Shown here: one piece after another, positions 25,669 through 34,768 of the stretch
How positions within the stretch are numbered: the stretch's first letter is position 1
Layout of the letters: every line of letters starts with the position of its first letter
Source: Alphaproteobacteria bacterium HGW-Alphaproteobacteria-1
GTDB lineage: Bacteria > Pseudomonadota > Alphaproteobacteria > Rhodobacterales > Rhodobacteraceae
Assembly (NCBI GenBank): GCA_002842985.1
Contig: PHEQ01000006.1
Span: 62,001-126,000, forward strand
Direction of reading: 5' to 3'
Length of the DNA: 64,000 nucleotides
Made by a program: the position numbers and the translations under genes
The notes under the pieces: model-generated
What the model was told of the DNA's origin: nothing
What the model saw: the letters and a program-made list of their open reading frames with translations, nothing else
Database searches by the model: none

Positions 25669-28600
25669 ATGGCCGAATTTCAGAAAATCCTGATTGCCAA
25701 CCGTGGCGAGATCGCCATTCGCGTGATGCGGGCCGCGAACGAAATGGGCAAGAAGACCGTCGCGGTCTTTGCCGAGGAGGACAAGCTCGGGCTGCACCGG
25801 TTCAAGGCGGACGAGGCCTATCGCATCGGCGAGGGGCTGGGGCCGGTCGCGGCCTATCTCTCGATCGAGGAAATGATCCGGGTGGCGAAACTGTCGGGGG
25901 CGGATGCGATCCATCCCGGCTACGGCCTTCTGTCCGAGAACCCCGCCTTTGTCGATGCCTGCGACGCGGCGGGCATCACCTTTATCGGCCCGCGCGCCGA
26001 GACCATGCGGGCGCTTGGCGACAAGGCGAGCGCGCGGCGCGTGGCGATCGAGGCGGGCGTACCGGTCATTCCGGCCACCGAGGTTCTGGGCGATGACATG
26101 GACGAGATCCGGCGCGAGGCTGCCGAGGTCGGCTATCCGCTCATGCTCAAGGCAAGCTGGGGTGGCGGCGGGCGCGGGATGCGCCCCATCGAGAACGAGA
26201 GCGAGCTTGAGGACAAGGTCCGCGAGGGGCGGCGCGAGGCCGAGGCCGCATTCGGCAATGGCGAGGGCTATCTCGAAAAGATGATCCTGCGCGCGCGCCA
26301 CGTCGAGGTGCAGATCCTGGGCGACAAGCATGGCAACATGTATCACCTCTTTGAGCGGGATTGCTCGGTGCAGCGCCGCAACCAGAAGGTCGTGGAGCGC
26401 GCCCCCGCGCCCTATCTTTCGGAGGCGCAACGCGAGGAAATCTGCCAGCTTGGCTATAAAATCTGCAAGCATGTGAATTACGAATGTGCTGGCACGGTCG
26501 AATTCCTGATGGATATGGACACCGGCAAGTTCTACTTCATCGAGGTCAACCCGCGCGTGCAGGTCGAGCACACCGTGACCGAAGAGGTCACCGGCATCGA
26601 CATCGTGCAGGCGCAGATCAAGATCGCCGAGGGCAAGACGCTGATGGAGGCCACCGGCAAGGCGTCGCAATATGACATCACGCTGAACGGTCACGCGCTG
26701 CAAACCCGGATCACCACCGAGGACCCGCTCAACAATTTCATCCCCGATTACGGCCGGATCACCGCCTATCGCAGCGCCACCGGCATGGGCATCCGGCTCG
26801 ATGGCGGCACCGCTTACGCGGGCGGCGTGATCACGCGCTACTATGACAGCCTGTTGACCAAGGTCACCGCCAAGGCCCCAACGCCCGAGGCCGCGATTGC
26901 CCGGATGGACCGCGCATTGCGCGAGTTCCGCATCCGGGGCGTGAGCACGAATATCGCGTTTGTCGAGAACCTGCTCAAGCACCCGACCTTCCTCAGCAAC
27001 CAGTATACTACCAAGTTCATCGACACGACGCCGGAACTTTTCGTCTTCACCAAGCGGCGCGACCGGGGCACGCGGGTTTTGACCTACATCGCCGACATCA
27101 CGGTGAACGGTCATCCCGAGGTCGAGGGGCGCACGCGCCCGCCCGCAGATCTCAGGCTGCCGCGCGCGCCGCGTCCGGCCAATGCCACCATCACCGACGG
27201 CCCGAAACAGATCCTCGAACGCGACGGCGCGCAGGCCGTGGCAGACTGGGTGGCGGCGCAAACGCAGCTTTTGATTACCGACACCACGATGCGCGACGGC
27301 CATCAGTCGCTCTTGGCCACGCGGATGAGGTCGATCGACATGATCGGCATCGCACCCAATTACGCCCACGACCTGCCCGGCCTTTTCTCGGTGGAATGCT
27401 GGGGTGGGGCGACATTTGACGTGGCTTACCGTTTTCTCGACGAATGTCCGTGGCAGCGGTTGCGCGACATCCGCGCGGCCATGCCCAACCTGCTCACGCA
27501 GATGCTGCTGCGCGGCTCGAACGGGGTGGGCTATACCAACTATCCCGACAATGTGGTCGCGGCCTTCGTCAAACAGGCCGCCGAAAGCGGCGTCGATATC
27601 TTCCGCGTCTTCGATCCGCTGAACTGGGCCGAGAACATGCGCGTGTCGATGGATGCCGTGCTCGAGTCGGGCAAGGTGCTGGAGGCGGCGATCTGCTATA
27701 CCGGCGACATGCTCGATCCGGCGCGGTCCAAGTATGACCTCAAATATTACCTCTCCATGGCCAAGGAGTTGAACGCCGCGGGCACGCATATCCTCTGTAT
27801 CAAGGACATGGGCGGCTTGATGAAACCGGCCACGGCGAGCGTGCTCTTCCGCGCGCTCAAGGAGGAGGTGGGATTGCCGCTGCATTTCCATACCCATGAC
27901 ACGGCGGGCATTGCCGGGGCGACGATCCTTGCCGCCGCCGAGGCCGGGGTGGATGCGGTCGATTGCGCGATGGATGCGCTCTCGGGCAATACGAGCCAAG
28001 CGACGCTTGGCACGATCGTCGAGGCGCTGCGCCACACGCCGCGCGACACGGGCCTCGATATTGATGCGATCCGCCAAATCTCGAATTACTGGGAATCGGT
28101 GCGCAACCACTACGCCGCCTTCGAGAGCGGCATGCAGTCGCCCACCTCCGAAGTCTATCTGCACGAGATGCCCGGCGGGCAGTTCACCAACCTCAAGACG
28201 CAGGCGCGCTCGATGGGGATGGAAGACCGCTGGCATGACATCGCGCGGACCTATGCGGATGTGAACCGGATGTTCGGCGACGTGATCAAGGTGACACCGA
28301 TTGCCAAGACGGTGGGCGATCTTGCGCTGATGATGGTCAGTCAGGGCCTGACCTGCGAAGACGTGCTCAACCCCAAGACCGAGGTCAGTTTCCCCGACAG
28401 CGTGGTGACGCTGATGAAGGGCTATGTCGGTCAGGCGCCGGGCGGATTTCCCCCCGCCATCGTCAAGAAGGTGCTCAAGGGCGAGGAACCCATCACCGTG
28501 CGCCCCGGCACGCTTCTGCCGCCCGAGGATCTGGACGCGCGGCACGCGGAACTGGTCGAACGGTTCGGCGAGAAGATCGACAACGAGGATCTGATGGGCA

Positions 28601-29109
28601 GCCTGATGTATCCCAAGGTGTTCGCCGACTACATGGAGCGGCATGCGCAGCACGGCCCCGTGCGCACCCTGCCCACGCGGACCTTCTTTTACGGGATGGA
28701 ACCCGGCGAGGAGATCACCGCCGAGATCGACCCCGGCAAGACGCTGGAAATCCGCCTGATCGCCGTGGGCGAAACGCAAGAGGATGGCGAGGCGCGGGTG
28801 TTTTTCGAACTGAACGGTCAGCCGCGCACCGTGCGCGTGCCCGACCGGCGGATCAAGAGCACGGTCGCCGCCCGGCCCAAGGCCGAGCCGGGAAATCCCA
28901 ACCATATCGGCGCGCCGATGCCGGGGGCCGTGGCCACCGTGGCGGTCAAGCCGGGGCAAACCATCAAAACCGGCGACCTGCTTGTGACCATCGAGGCGAT
29001 GAAGATGGAAACCGGCCTGCACGCCGAACGCGACGCCACCGTCAAGGCGGTGCATGTCCAACCCGGCAACCAGATCGACGCCAAGGATCTGCTGGTGGAA
29101 CTGGAATAA
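25669..29109 (+). CDS. pyc: Pyruvate carboxylase
   Basis: A 1146-residue single-chain enzyme. Order: biotin carboxylase with ATP-grasp (about 1-455, KASWGGGGRGMRP, EVNPRVQVEHTVTEE), carboxyltransferase (about 530-810, TDTTMRDGHQSLLATRMRS, FHTHDTAGIAGA), linker/allosteric region, and a biotinyl domain with Lys1112 in EAMKME. It turns pyruvate and bicarbonate into oxaloacetate for anaplerosis. ATG 25669 has GGGGAGAG 7 bases upstream. It stands alone; the repeats at 29125-29213 follow it. Confidence 0.97.
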   Translation: MAEFQKILIANRGEIAIRVMRAANEMGKKTVAVFAEEDKLGLHRFKADEAYRIGEGLGPVAAYLSIEEMIRVAKLSGADAIHPGYGLLSENPAFVDACDAAGITFIGPRAETMRALGDKASARRVAIEAGVPVIPATEVLGDDMDEIRREAAEVGYPLMLKASWGGGGRGMRPIENESELEDKVREGRREAEAAFGNGEGYLEKMILRARHVEVQILGDKHGNMYHLFERDCSVQRRNQKVVERAPAPYLSEAQREEICQLGYKICKHVNYECAGTVEFLMDMDTGKFYFIEVNPRVQVEHTVTEEVTGIDIVQAQIKIAEGKTLMEATGKASQYDITLNGHALQTRITTEDPLNNFIPDYGRITAYRSATGMGIRLDGGTAYAGGVITRYYDSLLTKVTAKAPTPEAAIARMDRALREFRIRGVSTNIAFVENLLKHPTFLSNQYTTKFIDTTPELFVFTKRRDRGTRVLTYIADITVNGHPEVEGRTRPPADLRLPRAPRPANATITDGPKQILERDGAQAVADWVAAQTQLLITDTTMRDGHQSLLATRMRSIDMIGIAPNYAHDLPGLFSVECWGGATFDVAYRFLDECPWQRLRDIRAAMPNLLTQMLLRGSNGVGYTNYPDNVVAAFVKQAAESGVDIFRVFDPLNWAENMRVSMDAVLESGKVLEAAICYTGDMLDPARSKYDLKYYLSMAKELNAAGTHILCIKDMGGLMKPATASVLFRALKEEVGLPLHFHTHDTAGIAGATILAAAEAGVDAVDCAMDALSGNTSQATLGTIVEALRHTPRDTGLDIDAIRQISNYWESVRNHYAAFESGMQSPTSEVYLHEMPGGQFTNLKTQARSMGMEDRWHDIARTYADVNRMFGDVIKVTPIAKTVGDLALMMVSQGLTCEDVLNPKTEVSFPDSVVTLMKGYVGQAPGGFPPAIVKKVLKGEEPITVRPGTLLPPEDLDARHAELVERFGEKIDNEDLMGSLMYPKVFADYMERHAQHGPVRTLPTRTFFYGMEPGEEITAEIDPGKTLEIRLIAVGETQEDGEARVFFELNGQPRTVRVPDRRIKSTVAARPKAEPGNPNHIGAPMPGAVATVAVKPGQTIKTGDLLVTIEAMKMETGLHAERDATVKAVHVQPGNQIDAKDLLVELE

Positions 29110-29124
29110 CCGCTCGCGGCCTGC

Positions 29125-29213
29125 CCCGAGGGTCTGCAACGCACTCACCGTCACCCTCGGGCCTGCCCCCAGGGTCTCCGGCCGCAAGAGATCCTCGGGA
29201 CAAGCCCGAGGAT
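29125..29213. repeat. Clustered inverted repeats after pyc
   Basis: CCCGAGGGT (29125-29133) pairs with ACCCTCGGG (29153-29161). Two near copies of CCTGCCCC(C)AGGGTCT sit at 29120 and 29162. ATCCTCGGG (29191-29199), loop ACAAG and CCCGAGGAT (29205-29213) form a second perfect 9-bp hairpin followed by GACATC. The pattern resembles the small intergenic palindromic repeats common in alphaproteobacteria, and it may also terminate pyc. Confidence 0.6.
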
Positions 29214-29295
29214 GACATCCCGGTGGTGAAACCGCTTTTGCAAACCTGTCAATTCGGCAATCATGCGGACGTGCTTTCTTGTCGCGGACCGGCCC

Positions 29296-30096
29296 ATGCA
29301 AAAGATCATCGTCTTCACCGACATCCACCTTGTCCCCGAGGGCGAGACCATCATCGGCCTCGATCCGTTCGCCCGCTTCACCCTCGGGCTGGACCATGCG
29401 CTTGACCGGCACCCGGACGCAGAGCGGATCGTGCTATGCGGCGATCTCACCCATAACGCCGCGCCGCAGGAATACGCGCGGCTCTGCGCGGCGCTCGACA
29501 CCTGCCCCCTGCCCGTCTCGCTCATGCTGGGCAATCACGACCGGCGCGCGCCCTTCCGTGCCGCCTTTCCCACGGCGGCGCGGATGGAGACAGACCACAT
29601 CCAGCATGTCATCGACCTGCCCGGCTATCGGCTGATCTGTCTCGACACGCTCAATGAAGAGGCCGAGGACACCCATTCCGGCTGGCTTTGCGCCGCGCGT
29701 CTCGACTGGCTCGATACCGCGCTGCACGAGGCGGGCGACCGGCGCGTGATTGTCTTTACCCATCACCCGCCGATCGACACCGGCTTCGGGGGCATGGACC
29801 GGATCGGGCTCACGAACCGCGCGGCCCTCGTTGAGCGCCTGCGCGCATCGGGCAAGGTGGCGCAGATCGTCTCGGGGCATATCCATCGGACGATTCAGGG
29901 CTCGGCGGGCGGCATTCCGGTGGCGATCCTCAAGAGCCCCTGTCACCAGATGCCCATGACGCTTGGCCATCACGATCCGAGCCTGTCCATCGACGAGCCG
30001 GGCGCCTATGGTCTCCTGCTGCTGACCGACGGGGGCGTGGTCGTGCATACCGAAGACTTCTCCTTGCCCGAACGCCGCGCCGCCACCTACGATTAG
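29296..30096 (+). CDS. Calcineurin-like phosphodiesterase (Icc/CpdA type)
   Basis: A 266-residue metallophosphoesterase with all five motifs: FTDIH, CGDLTH, GNHD, FTHHP and SGHIHR. It is of the GpdQ/CpdA/Icc group, so possible substrates are cyclic nucleotides or glycerophosphodiesters; sequence alone does not decide. ATG 29296 precedes the first motif closely, as usual for the family; an upstream start would give an unlikely leader. It stands between pyc and the TerC gene. Confidence 0.85.
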   Translation: MQKIIVFTDIHLVPEGETIIGLDPFARFTLGLDHALDRHPDAERIVLCGDLTHNAAPQEYARLCAALDTCPLPVSLMLGNHDRRAPFRAAFPTAARMETDHIQHVIDLPGYRLICLDTLNEEAEDTHSGWLCAARLDWLDTALHEAGDRRVIVFTHHPPIDTGFGGMDRIGLTNRAALVERLRASGKVAQIVSGHIHRTIQGSAGGIPVAILKSPCHQMPMTLGHHDPSLSIDEPGAYGLLLLTDGGVVVHTEDFSLPERRAATYD

Positions 30097-30181
30097 GGGT
30101 TGCGCCAGCCGCGGTATCGTTCCTATCCAAGGGGTACGCATGGGCGCAGCTTCCCGCGCCCAGCAGATGCAAGGCCGTGCC

Positions 30182-30904
30182 ATGCTCGAACTCCTGACCA
30201 ACCCGTCCGTCTGGGCGGCCTTTCTGACCCTCACCGTTCTCGAGATCGTGCTGGGGATCGACAACGTGATCTTCATCTCCATCGCCTCCGCGCGCCTGCC
30301 CGTGGCACAAAGACCACGCGCGCGGGTCATCGGCCTCGGCGGCGCACTTTCTCTGCGGATCGCGCTTCTCTTTTCCATAGCGTGGATCATCGGTCTGTCA
30401 GAACCTTTCGTGACCCTCCTCGGCTTTGCGCTCTCGTGGCGCGACGTGATCCTGCTGCTGGGCGGTCTCTTCCTGATCTACAAGGCAGCGACCGAAATCT
30501 TCAACGAGGTCGAAGGCGAGGCTCACGGCCCCGGCGCCGCCGATACCGTCAAGGCAGCATTCGGCGCGGTGATCTTCCAGATCATGCTGCTCGATCTGGT
30601 CTTTTCGCTCGATTCGGTCATCACCGCTGTCGGCATCGCCGATCATATCGAGGTGATGATCGCGGCAATGGTGGTGGCCATCGCGGTGATGATGGTCGCG
30701 GCCAACCCGATCGCCGACTTCGTCGAGGCACACCCCTCCACCAAGATGCTGGCGCTTGCCTTTCTCTTGATGGTGGGTATGGCGCTGGTGGCGGACGGGC
30801 TGCATTTCCATATCGAGCGCGGCTTCATCTATGCGGCGATGGTCTTCGGCGGGGCGGTCGAGGCCCTCAACCTCGTGCGTCAGAAACGGCGGCGGTCGCA
30901 CTGA
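30182..30904 (+). CDS. TerC-family integral membrane protein
   Basis: A 240-residue protein with about seven membrane helices. The family motifs TVLEIVLGIDNVIFISI and LLDLVFSLDSVITAVG carry the paired acidic residues within helices seen in TerC proteins, which are linked to tellurite resistance and metal (manganese) export. I prefer ATG 30182 because helix 1 follows as in relatives (AAGG 7 bases upstream); ATG 30140 has AAGGGG upstream and would add 14 residues. Confidence 0.88.
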   Translation: MLELLTNPSVWAAFLTLTVLEIVLGIDNVIFISIASARLPVAQRPRARVIGLGGALSLRIALLFSIAWIIGLSEPFVTLLGFALSWRDVILLLGGLFLIYKAATEIFNEVEGEAHGPGAADTVKAAFGAVIFQIMLLDLVFSLDSVITAVGIADHIEVMIAAMVVAIAVMMVAANPIADFVEAHPSTKMLALAFLLMVGMALVADGLHFHIERGFIYAAMVFGGAVEALNLVRQKRRRSH

Positions 30905-30991
30905 GGCTTTGACCTGCGGACAAAATGCGCCATGATCAACGCCGACTGAGGCCCGCTGCGCCCGCCGTGCCGGACAAGGGAGGATTGAGAC

Positions 30992-31285
30992 ATGTGCCGA
31001 ATATTCGCCGGGCAGGACCCGGATCGCTACACGCTGGAAACCCGCCGCATGCGCCTGAATGGCCAGAGCACGAGCATCCGGCTGGAGAAATCGTTCTGGG
31101 GCATTCTGGATGAAATCGCCGAGAGCGAGGGGCTGAGCACGCCCGGTTTCGTCTCGAAGCTGCATGCGGAGGTGCTCGAACTGCATGGCGAGCCCGCCAA
31201 TTTCACCTCGCTTTTGCGCTGCACCTGTCTTGTGCACCGCGAGAACCCGCTTGAGGCGGAGACACGGCAGATCGCGGCGGAATGA
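30992..31285 (+). CDS. Ribbon-helix-helix domain protein
   Basis: A 97-residue protein. Residues about 18-65 (RRMRLNGQSTSIRLEKSFWGILDEIAESEGLS) read as a ribbon-helix-helix fold: a basic beta strand followed by two helices. This matches the short RHH_4-type proteins of alphaproteobacteria, whose DNA targets are unknown. AAGGGAGGA gives a strong ribosome site before ATG 30992. It is convergent with the ExbD gene. Confidence 0.8.
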   Translation: MCRIFAGQDPDRYTLETRRMRLNGQSTSIRLEKSFWGILDEIAESEGLSTPGFVSKLHAEVLELHGEPANFTSLLRCTCLVHRENPLEAETRQIAAE

Positions 31286-31331
31286 GGCGCGTGCCGGACC
31301 CCGAGGCTCTCTGCGCGACAACCGCCAGGGA

Positions 31332-31718
31332 TCAATCCAGCCCGCGTTCGGTAACGATCACGACGCGGGAGGCCCCGGACGCGCGCAAGTCGCGTGCCAG
31401 GTTGACCAGGGTGATCGCGGACAACGCCTTGTCGGGCACGATCCGCACCACGTCGCGCTCATCTTCGGGACGCGCGGCGTGGAAGGCCTGCGCCGAGGCG
31501 ACGGGCGCCCCCCGATAGGTCAGTCGGCCGTCGGGATGCACGACAAGCGTGTCGGGCGGCGCGCGGCCATCGAGATCGGAGGTGCTCACAAGCCGCAGAT
31601 CCCTGTCCATCGGCGGCGCAATGGTGCTTGCGACCATGAAGAAGACCAGCATCAGGAAGACCACATTGATCAGGGCGATCGTGGGCTCGATCCGCGCGCG
31701 ATGTCTGGGTTTTCGCAT
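31332..31718 (-). CDS. exbD: ExbD/TolR-family protein (second copy)
   Basis: A 128-residue protein: a cytoplasmic basic N-terminus, one membrane helix with Asn in place of the usual Asp (IEPTIALINVVFLMLVFFMV), then a periplasmic TolR-like domain. The expected proton-carrying Asp of ExbD/TolR falls at the INVVF position (usually IDVVF), so this copy may be a structural partner of the first ExbD. ATG 31718 overlaps the upstream stop as TGATG. It is the last gene of the TonB operon. Confidence 0.88.
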   Translation of the reverse strand: MRKPRHRARIEPTIALINVVFLMLVFFMVASTIAPPMDRDLRLVSTSDLDGRAPPDTLVVHPDGRLTYRGAPVASAQAFHAARPEDERDVVRIVPDKALSAITLVNLARDLRASGASRVVIVTERGLD

Positions 31719-32098
31719 CACGACCCCAACACGCTGATGCTGAGCCGGTCGATGCCGCGCAGAATGACCAGCACATCGGTCAGCCTCTGCGCCGTCACAT
31801 CGTCGGCCAGGCTGACGATCACCTGCAAGCCGTCTGCATCGGGCGGCATGTCGGCGAATTGATCCTTCAGGGCGGCCAGCACAACCTCCTGACCGTTCAC
31901 GCGCAGGGTATCCTGCCCCAGTTGAAGAAAGCTCCGCCTGATGTCGCCCATGTCGGGGCCGCCCGCATTGGCGCTGGACAGGTCCACTTCGGCAAAGCGT
32001 GAGAAGGTCGAAGACAGCATGAAAAACAGCAGCAGGAGGAAGATGACATCGATCAGCGATGTCATCGACAGGCGCCGGCGCCGGGTTTGCCTACGCAT
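31718..32098 (-). CDS. exbD: ExbD/TolR-family protein (first copy)
   Basis: A 126-residue protein with a basic N-terminus (MRRQTRRRRLSMTSL), one membrane helix containing the conserved Asp (LIDVIFLLLLFFML), and a periplasmic domain. It should supply the proton-conducting helix of the ExbB-ExbD motor that energises TonB. The start at 32098 lies within the end of exbB (8-base overlap), a sign of translational coupling. Confidence 0.9.
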   Translation of the reverse strand: MRRQTRRRRLSMTSLIDVIFLLLLFFMLSSTFSRFAEVDLSSANAGGPDMGDIRRSFLQLGQDTLRVNGQEVVLAALKDQFADMPPDADGLQVIVSLADDVTAQRLTDVLVILRGIDRLSISVLGS

Positions 32099-32744
32099 GG
32101 GCGGGTTCCATCCCGGTTTGCCGGTCGGCCCCACGATCACCCTGCGGGTGCAGGACCGCCGCGATCGCCCGTTCGGCGGTCACGCGCTCGGCATCCATCC
32201 GCCCCTCGAACCAACTGAGCACCATGGCCGTGGGCATCGCCACCGCCAACCCCGCCGCCGTGGTCAGCAATGCCACCCAGATACCGCCCGCCAGAAGCGA
32301 CGGATCGACCTGCGCCCCGGCCTCCTGTAGCGATTGAAACGCGTCGATCATCCCCAGAACCGTGCCGAAAAGACCCAGAAGAGGGGCAAGCTGCGCGACG
32401 CTGTCCAGCAGGCGAAACCCGCCTTCCAGCCGGGCAAACCGCACCTCGGCCTCCGCCTCCAGCCGCTTGGCGTCTTGCGGTTCGGCGGCAAAGGCCATCT
32501 CGATCACCGGCGCGAGATAGCTTCGGGACCGCTTGAGCGCGCGTAGGGCGGCGCTCCGGTCGCCCCGGTCCCAGGCGGCGACCGCCTCTTTCAGGGCCCG
32601 GTGCCGACCCACCCCGACCGCGAAAAACTGCCATAGCTTGTAGAGGATGGTCGCCAGCGTCACGACCGAGACAGCCAGCAGGATCATCACGACCGGCCCG
32701 CCGAGATCCGCTATCTGACGCAGACCCTCAAGAACCTGTATCAT
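32091..32744 (-). CDS. exbB: ExbB/TolQ-family proton channel
   Basis: A 217-residue membrane protein with three helices (about 15-37, 115-140 and 155-180) and the MotA/TolQ/ExbB core (LLDSVAQLAPLLGLFGTVLGMIDAF, LLAGGIWVALLTTAAGLAVAMP). It should form the pentameric stator around two ExbD helices and drive TonB. The start overlaps the upstream gene by ATGA. Confidence 0.92.
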   Translation of the reverse strand: MIQVLEGLRQIADLGGPVVMILLAVSVVTLATILYKLWQFFAVGVGRHRALKEAVAAWDRGDRSAALRALKRSRSYLAPVIEMAFAAEPQDAKRLEAEAEVRFARLEGGFRLLDSVAQLAPLLGLFGTVLGMIDAFQSLQEAGAQVDPSLLAGGIWVALLTTAAGLAVAMPTAMVLSWFEGRMDAERVTAERAIAAVLHPQGDRGADRQTGMEPAHA

Positions 32745-33175
32745 CCGATCACCTCGATCGCGGTGCGCGTCCCGAGGATCAGCCCCGCTTCGCAGGCGTT
32801 CGCGGCAAGATCCGGGGCCTGGCAGGTGTTGGCGCCGTTGATCAGGACGCGGCTGAGGCCGTCGCAGGTGACACCCGCGATGGTAAACTGACGCACCCGG
32901 GGGCGACCGGATGGCAGCGCGCCGAAATCGAACAAGGTCAGCCGCTCCACCTGACCGGCGCTGTCGAACAGCACGGTTTCATACACCGCCTTTTCGATCG
33001 GGCCCGCATGTCCGTTTGTCACCAGAAAACTCAGCGTGCAACTGGCCTCATTGGATTTCACCGCATTCAGTTCGATCGCAACAGCCGTGCCCGGTTTATC
33101 GTCCTGTGCCACGGCTCCGGTGGCAAAGCAAAGGCTGGCACCAAGCGCCACGCCCACCATTCGCATCATCTTCAT
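32741..33175 (-). CDS. Small secreted cysteine protein in the TonB operon
   Basis: A 144-residue exported protein of unknown function. The signal peptide ends at FATGAVAQ (about residue 24); the mature part has four cysteines (SCTL, VTCDG, TCQAP, ACEAG) that could form two disulfides, and a beta-rich look (TLSFLVTNGHAGPIEKAVYETVLFD). ATG 33175 follows GGAAGAGG; an upstream ATG at 33190 has no ribosome site. Its position between tonB and exbB, with ATGA overlap into exbB, ties it to TonB-dependent uptake. Confidence 0.75.
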   Translation of the reverse strand: MKMMRMVGVALGASLCFATGAVAQDDKPGTAVAIELNAVKSNEASCTLSFLVTNGHAGPIEKAVYETVLFDSAGQVERLTLFDFGALPSGRPRVRQFTIAGVTCDGLSRVLINGANTCQAPDLAANACEAGLILGTRTAIEVIG

Positions 33176-33341
33176 CTGCCTCTTCCTCATGTGGTCGCAC
33201 CGCCCGGACCAGTTGAGAGGCGCTGCGGTTGGCATGTCAAGCTCGGGTCCGCGGGCCACGCGCCGCGACAGAAATCGCCCCTTCCGCGCGGCTCCGAGTT
33301 GCTGCCCGGACCGTCCGGGAATTATGAATCCGTCCATGAGA

Positions 33342-34517
33342 TCACCTTCTTTGATAAGAGAAAACCATTGTCTGGCTGGTGCCATCCGGCGTTGGCGGGA
33401 ACGGGGCGGCGCGCCTGACCTGGGCGGCGGCGGCACGTCTGATGTTCGGGGGGCCGGAACTGCTCAGGATATTGACCCAGGCCACAGAGCCGTCGGGATT
33501 GATCCCGAATGACACCTGCGCCGACCCGCGCGCCGAGGGATCGACGGCCGGAAAGCGGTTGAGCTGAACCAGAACCTGACCGGCGTAATTGCCCGAGATC
33601 GCATTGCCGGGGTTGCGCGACCCGCTGAAGCCGGTCGCGCCGGACCGCGCGGCCCCGCGACCGGAGGCAAACGGATCAATGCCGGTGCGTCTGTAGGAGG
33701 TCAGCGGAGATTCCATGGTCCGGTTCAGGCGTCCGCTTTGCGCGCCGTCTCTCACGCCCGCAGCCGCCATCGAAGGCCGCTCCTTCGGAGGGCGCAAGGA
33801 CGTTGTCACAGCCGGGCTTGGGGTCTCGTCGCCGTCCTCAGCCGTCACGGTCTCCGGGGTGTCAGGTTCAGGGGCAACCGCAATCTCGGACACATCCGGC
33901 TGCAGCACTTCGGGTTCCGGGATGATCGCGGGGCTTGGGGACGGGGCGGGCGCGGGCGCAGCGGGCTGGGCGGTTTCGGCGGTCGAGAGAGTCTCGATCG
34001 TTTCCGCCGGATCGGGATTTTCCACCTCTGCCCCTTCGGGGGAATCCGCCTGCGTCTCTGGCTCCAGCGGCGTGAGCACCGGTGCATCCGCGACGGTGTC
34101 ATCTTCGCCGCCCGCTGGCTCTGCGGTGTCGGGTGCGATCTCTGGCACAGGCTCATCGCTCCCGGACGGATCGGCAGCGTCCGGTTCCACCACATCGACC
34201 GACCCGGTATCGGGCGCGAGGACATCCTGGGGATTGTCGGAGGCCACCAGCGCCTGAGTCGTGGGGGTCTCCTCGGTCACCGGTTCGGGGGGTGTCACCT
34301 CGGGTGGATCGGGCGCCGGGGCTGGCTCTGGCGCGGGTGACGCGGTTATGGTTTCGGCCAGATCCTCGAACGCGCCCCCGACATCCGCCAGTTCCGAACC
34401 GGCATCTTCTGTCGCCACGGCCGGCTCTTCGCTGGACGTAACGCCCAGCCCCAGGGCGTGCAGGAGCAACGACAGCACAATGGCCGCGATCGCAGCATAA
34501 ATCGACCCCCTGATCAT
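33342..34517 (-). CDS. tonB: TonB-like energy transducer with long acidic Pro-rich spacer
   Basis: A 391-residue protein: one N-terminal membrane helix (about 7-26), a 200-residue periplasmic spacer rich in Pro, Glu, Asp and Ala (about 35-240), and a C-terminal TonB domain (about 300-391, YAGQVLVQLNRFPAVDPSA ... GSAQVSFGINPDGSVAWVNI). The spacer is acidic, unlike the Lys-Pro repeats of enterobacterial TonB. ATG 34517 has no clear ribosome site. The operon order is tonB, secreted protein, exbB, exbD, exbD. Confidence 0.88.
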   Translation of the reverse strand: MIRGSIYAAIAAIVLSLLLHALGLGVTSSEEPAVATEDAGSELADVGGAFEDLAETITASPAPEPAPAPDPPEVTPPEPVTEETPTTQALVASDNPQDVLAPDTGSVDVVEPDAADPSGSDEPVPEIAPDTAEPAGGEDDTVADAPVLTPLEPETQADSPEGAEVENPDPAETIETLSTAETAQPAAPAPAPSPSPAIIPEPEVLQPDVSEIAVAPEPDTPETVTAEDGDETPSPAVTTSLRPPKERPSMAAAGVRDGAQSGRLNRTMESPLTSYRRTGIDPFASGRGAARSGATGFSGSRNPGNAISGNYAGQVLVQLNRFPAVDPSARGSAQVSFGINPDGSVAWVNILSSSGPPNIRRAAAAQVRRAAPFPPTPDGTSQTMVFSYQRR

Positions 34518-34558
34518 TCAGGGAGACGGGTTTTGGACAGGACGCGGAACACGGACAT

Positions 34559-34584
34559 ACCTCACCGGAAAGACCTGGTGAGGT
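34559..34584. promoter_or_regulatory. Inverted repeat upstream of tonB
   Basis: ACCTCACC (34559-34566) and GGTGAGGT (34577-34584) are perfect complements around a 10-base spacer, about 42 bases before the tonB start. It could be an operator for an unidentified dimeric regulator or a 5' leader hairpin. It does not resemble a Fur, Irr or RirA site that I know. Confidence 0.4.
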
Positions 34585-34768
34585 CTGGCAAGGCAAGTCG
34601 GTGACACGACATGGTTGGGTTCCTTATGTGACCGACACCACGCACCGAGACCACTCAGCACAGGTCAGGGTCAACCGGCAATTGCCCTCCGAATTTACCG
34701 CATAAATCCGTCCTGCGGTAGGGCATCCTACACCTTTGTGATAATGGAGCAGGACACCTGACGGCACG

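Noticed and set aside
24331..29412. A minus-strand open frame of almost 1,700 codons opposite the FMN dehydrogenase and pyc
   Set aside because: It is antisense to two clearly conserved enzymes, is extremely rich in Arg, His, Gly and Ala, has no domains, and arises from GC-rich codon bias.
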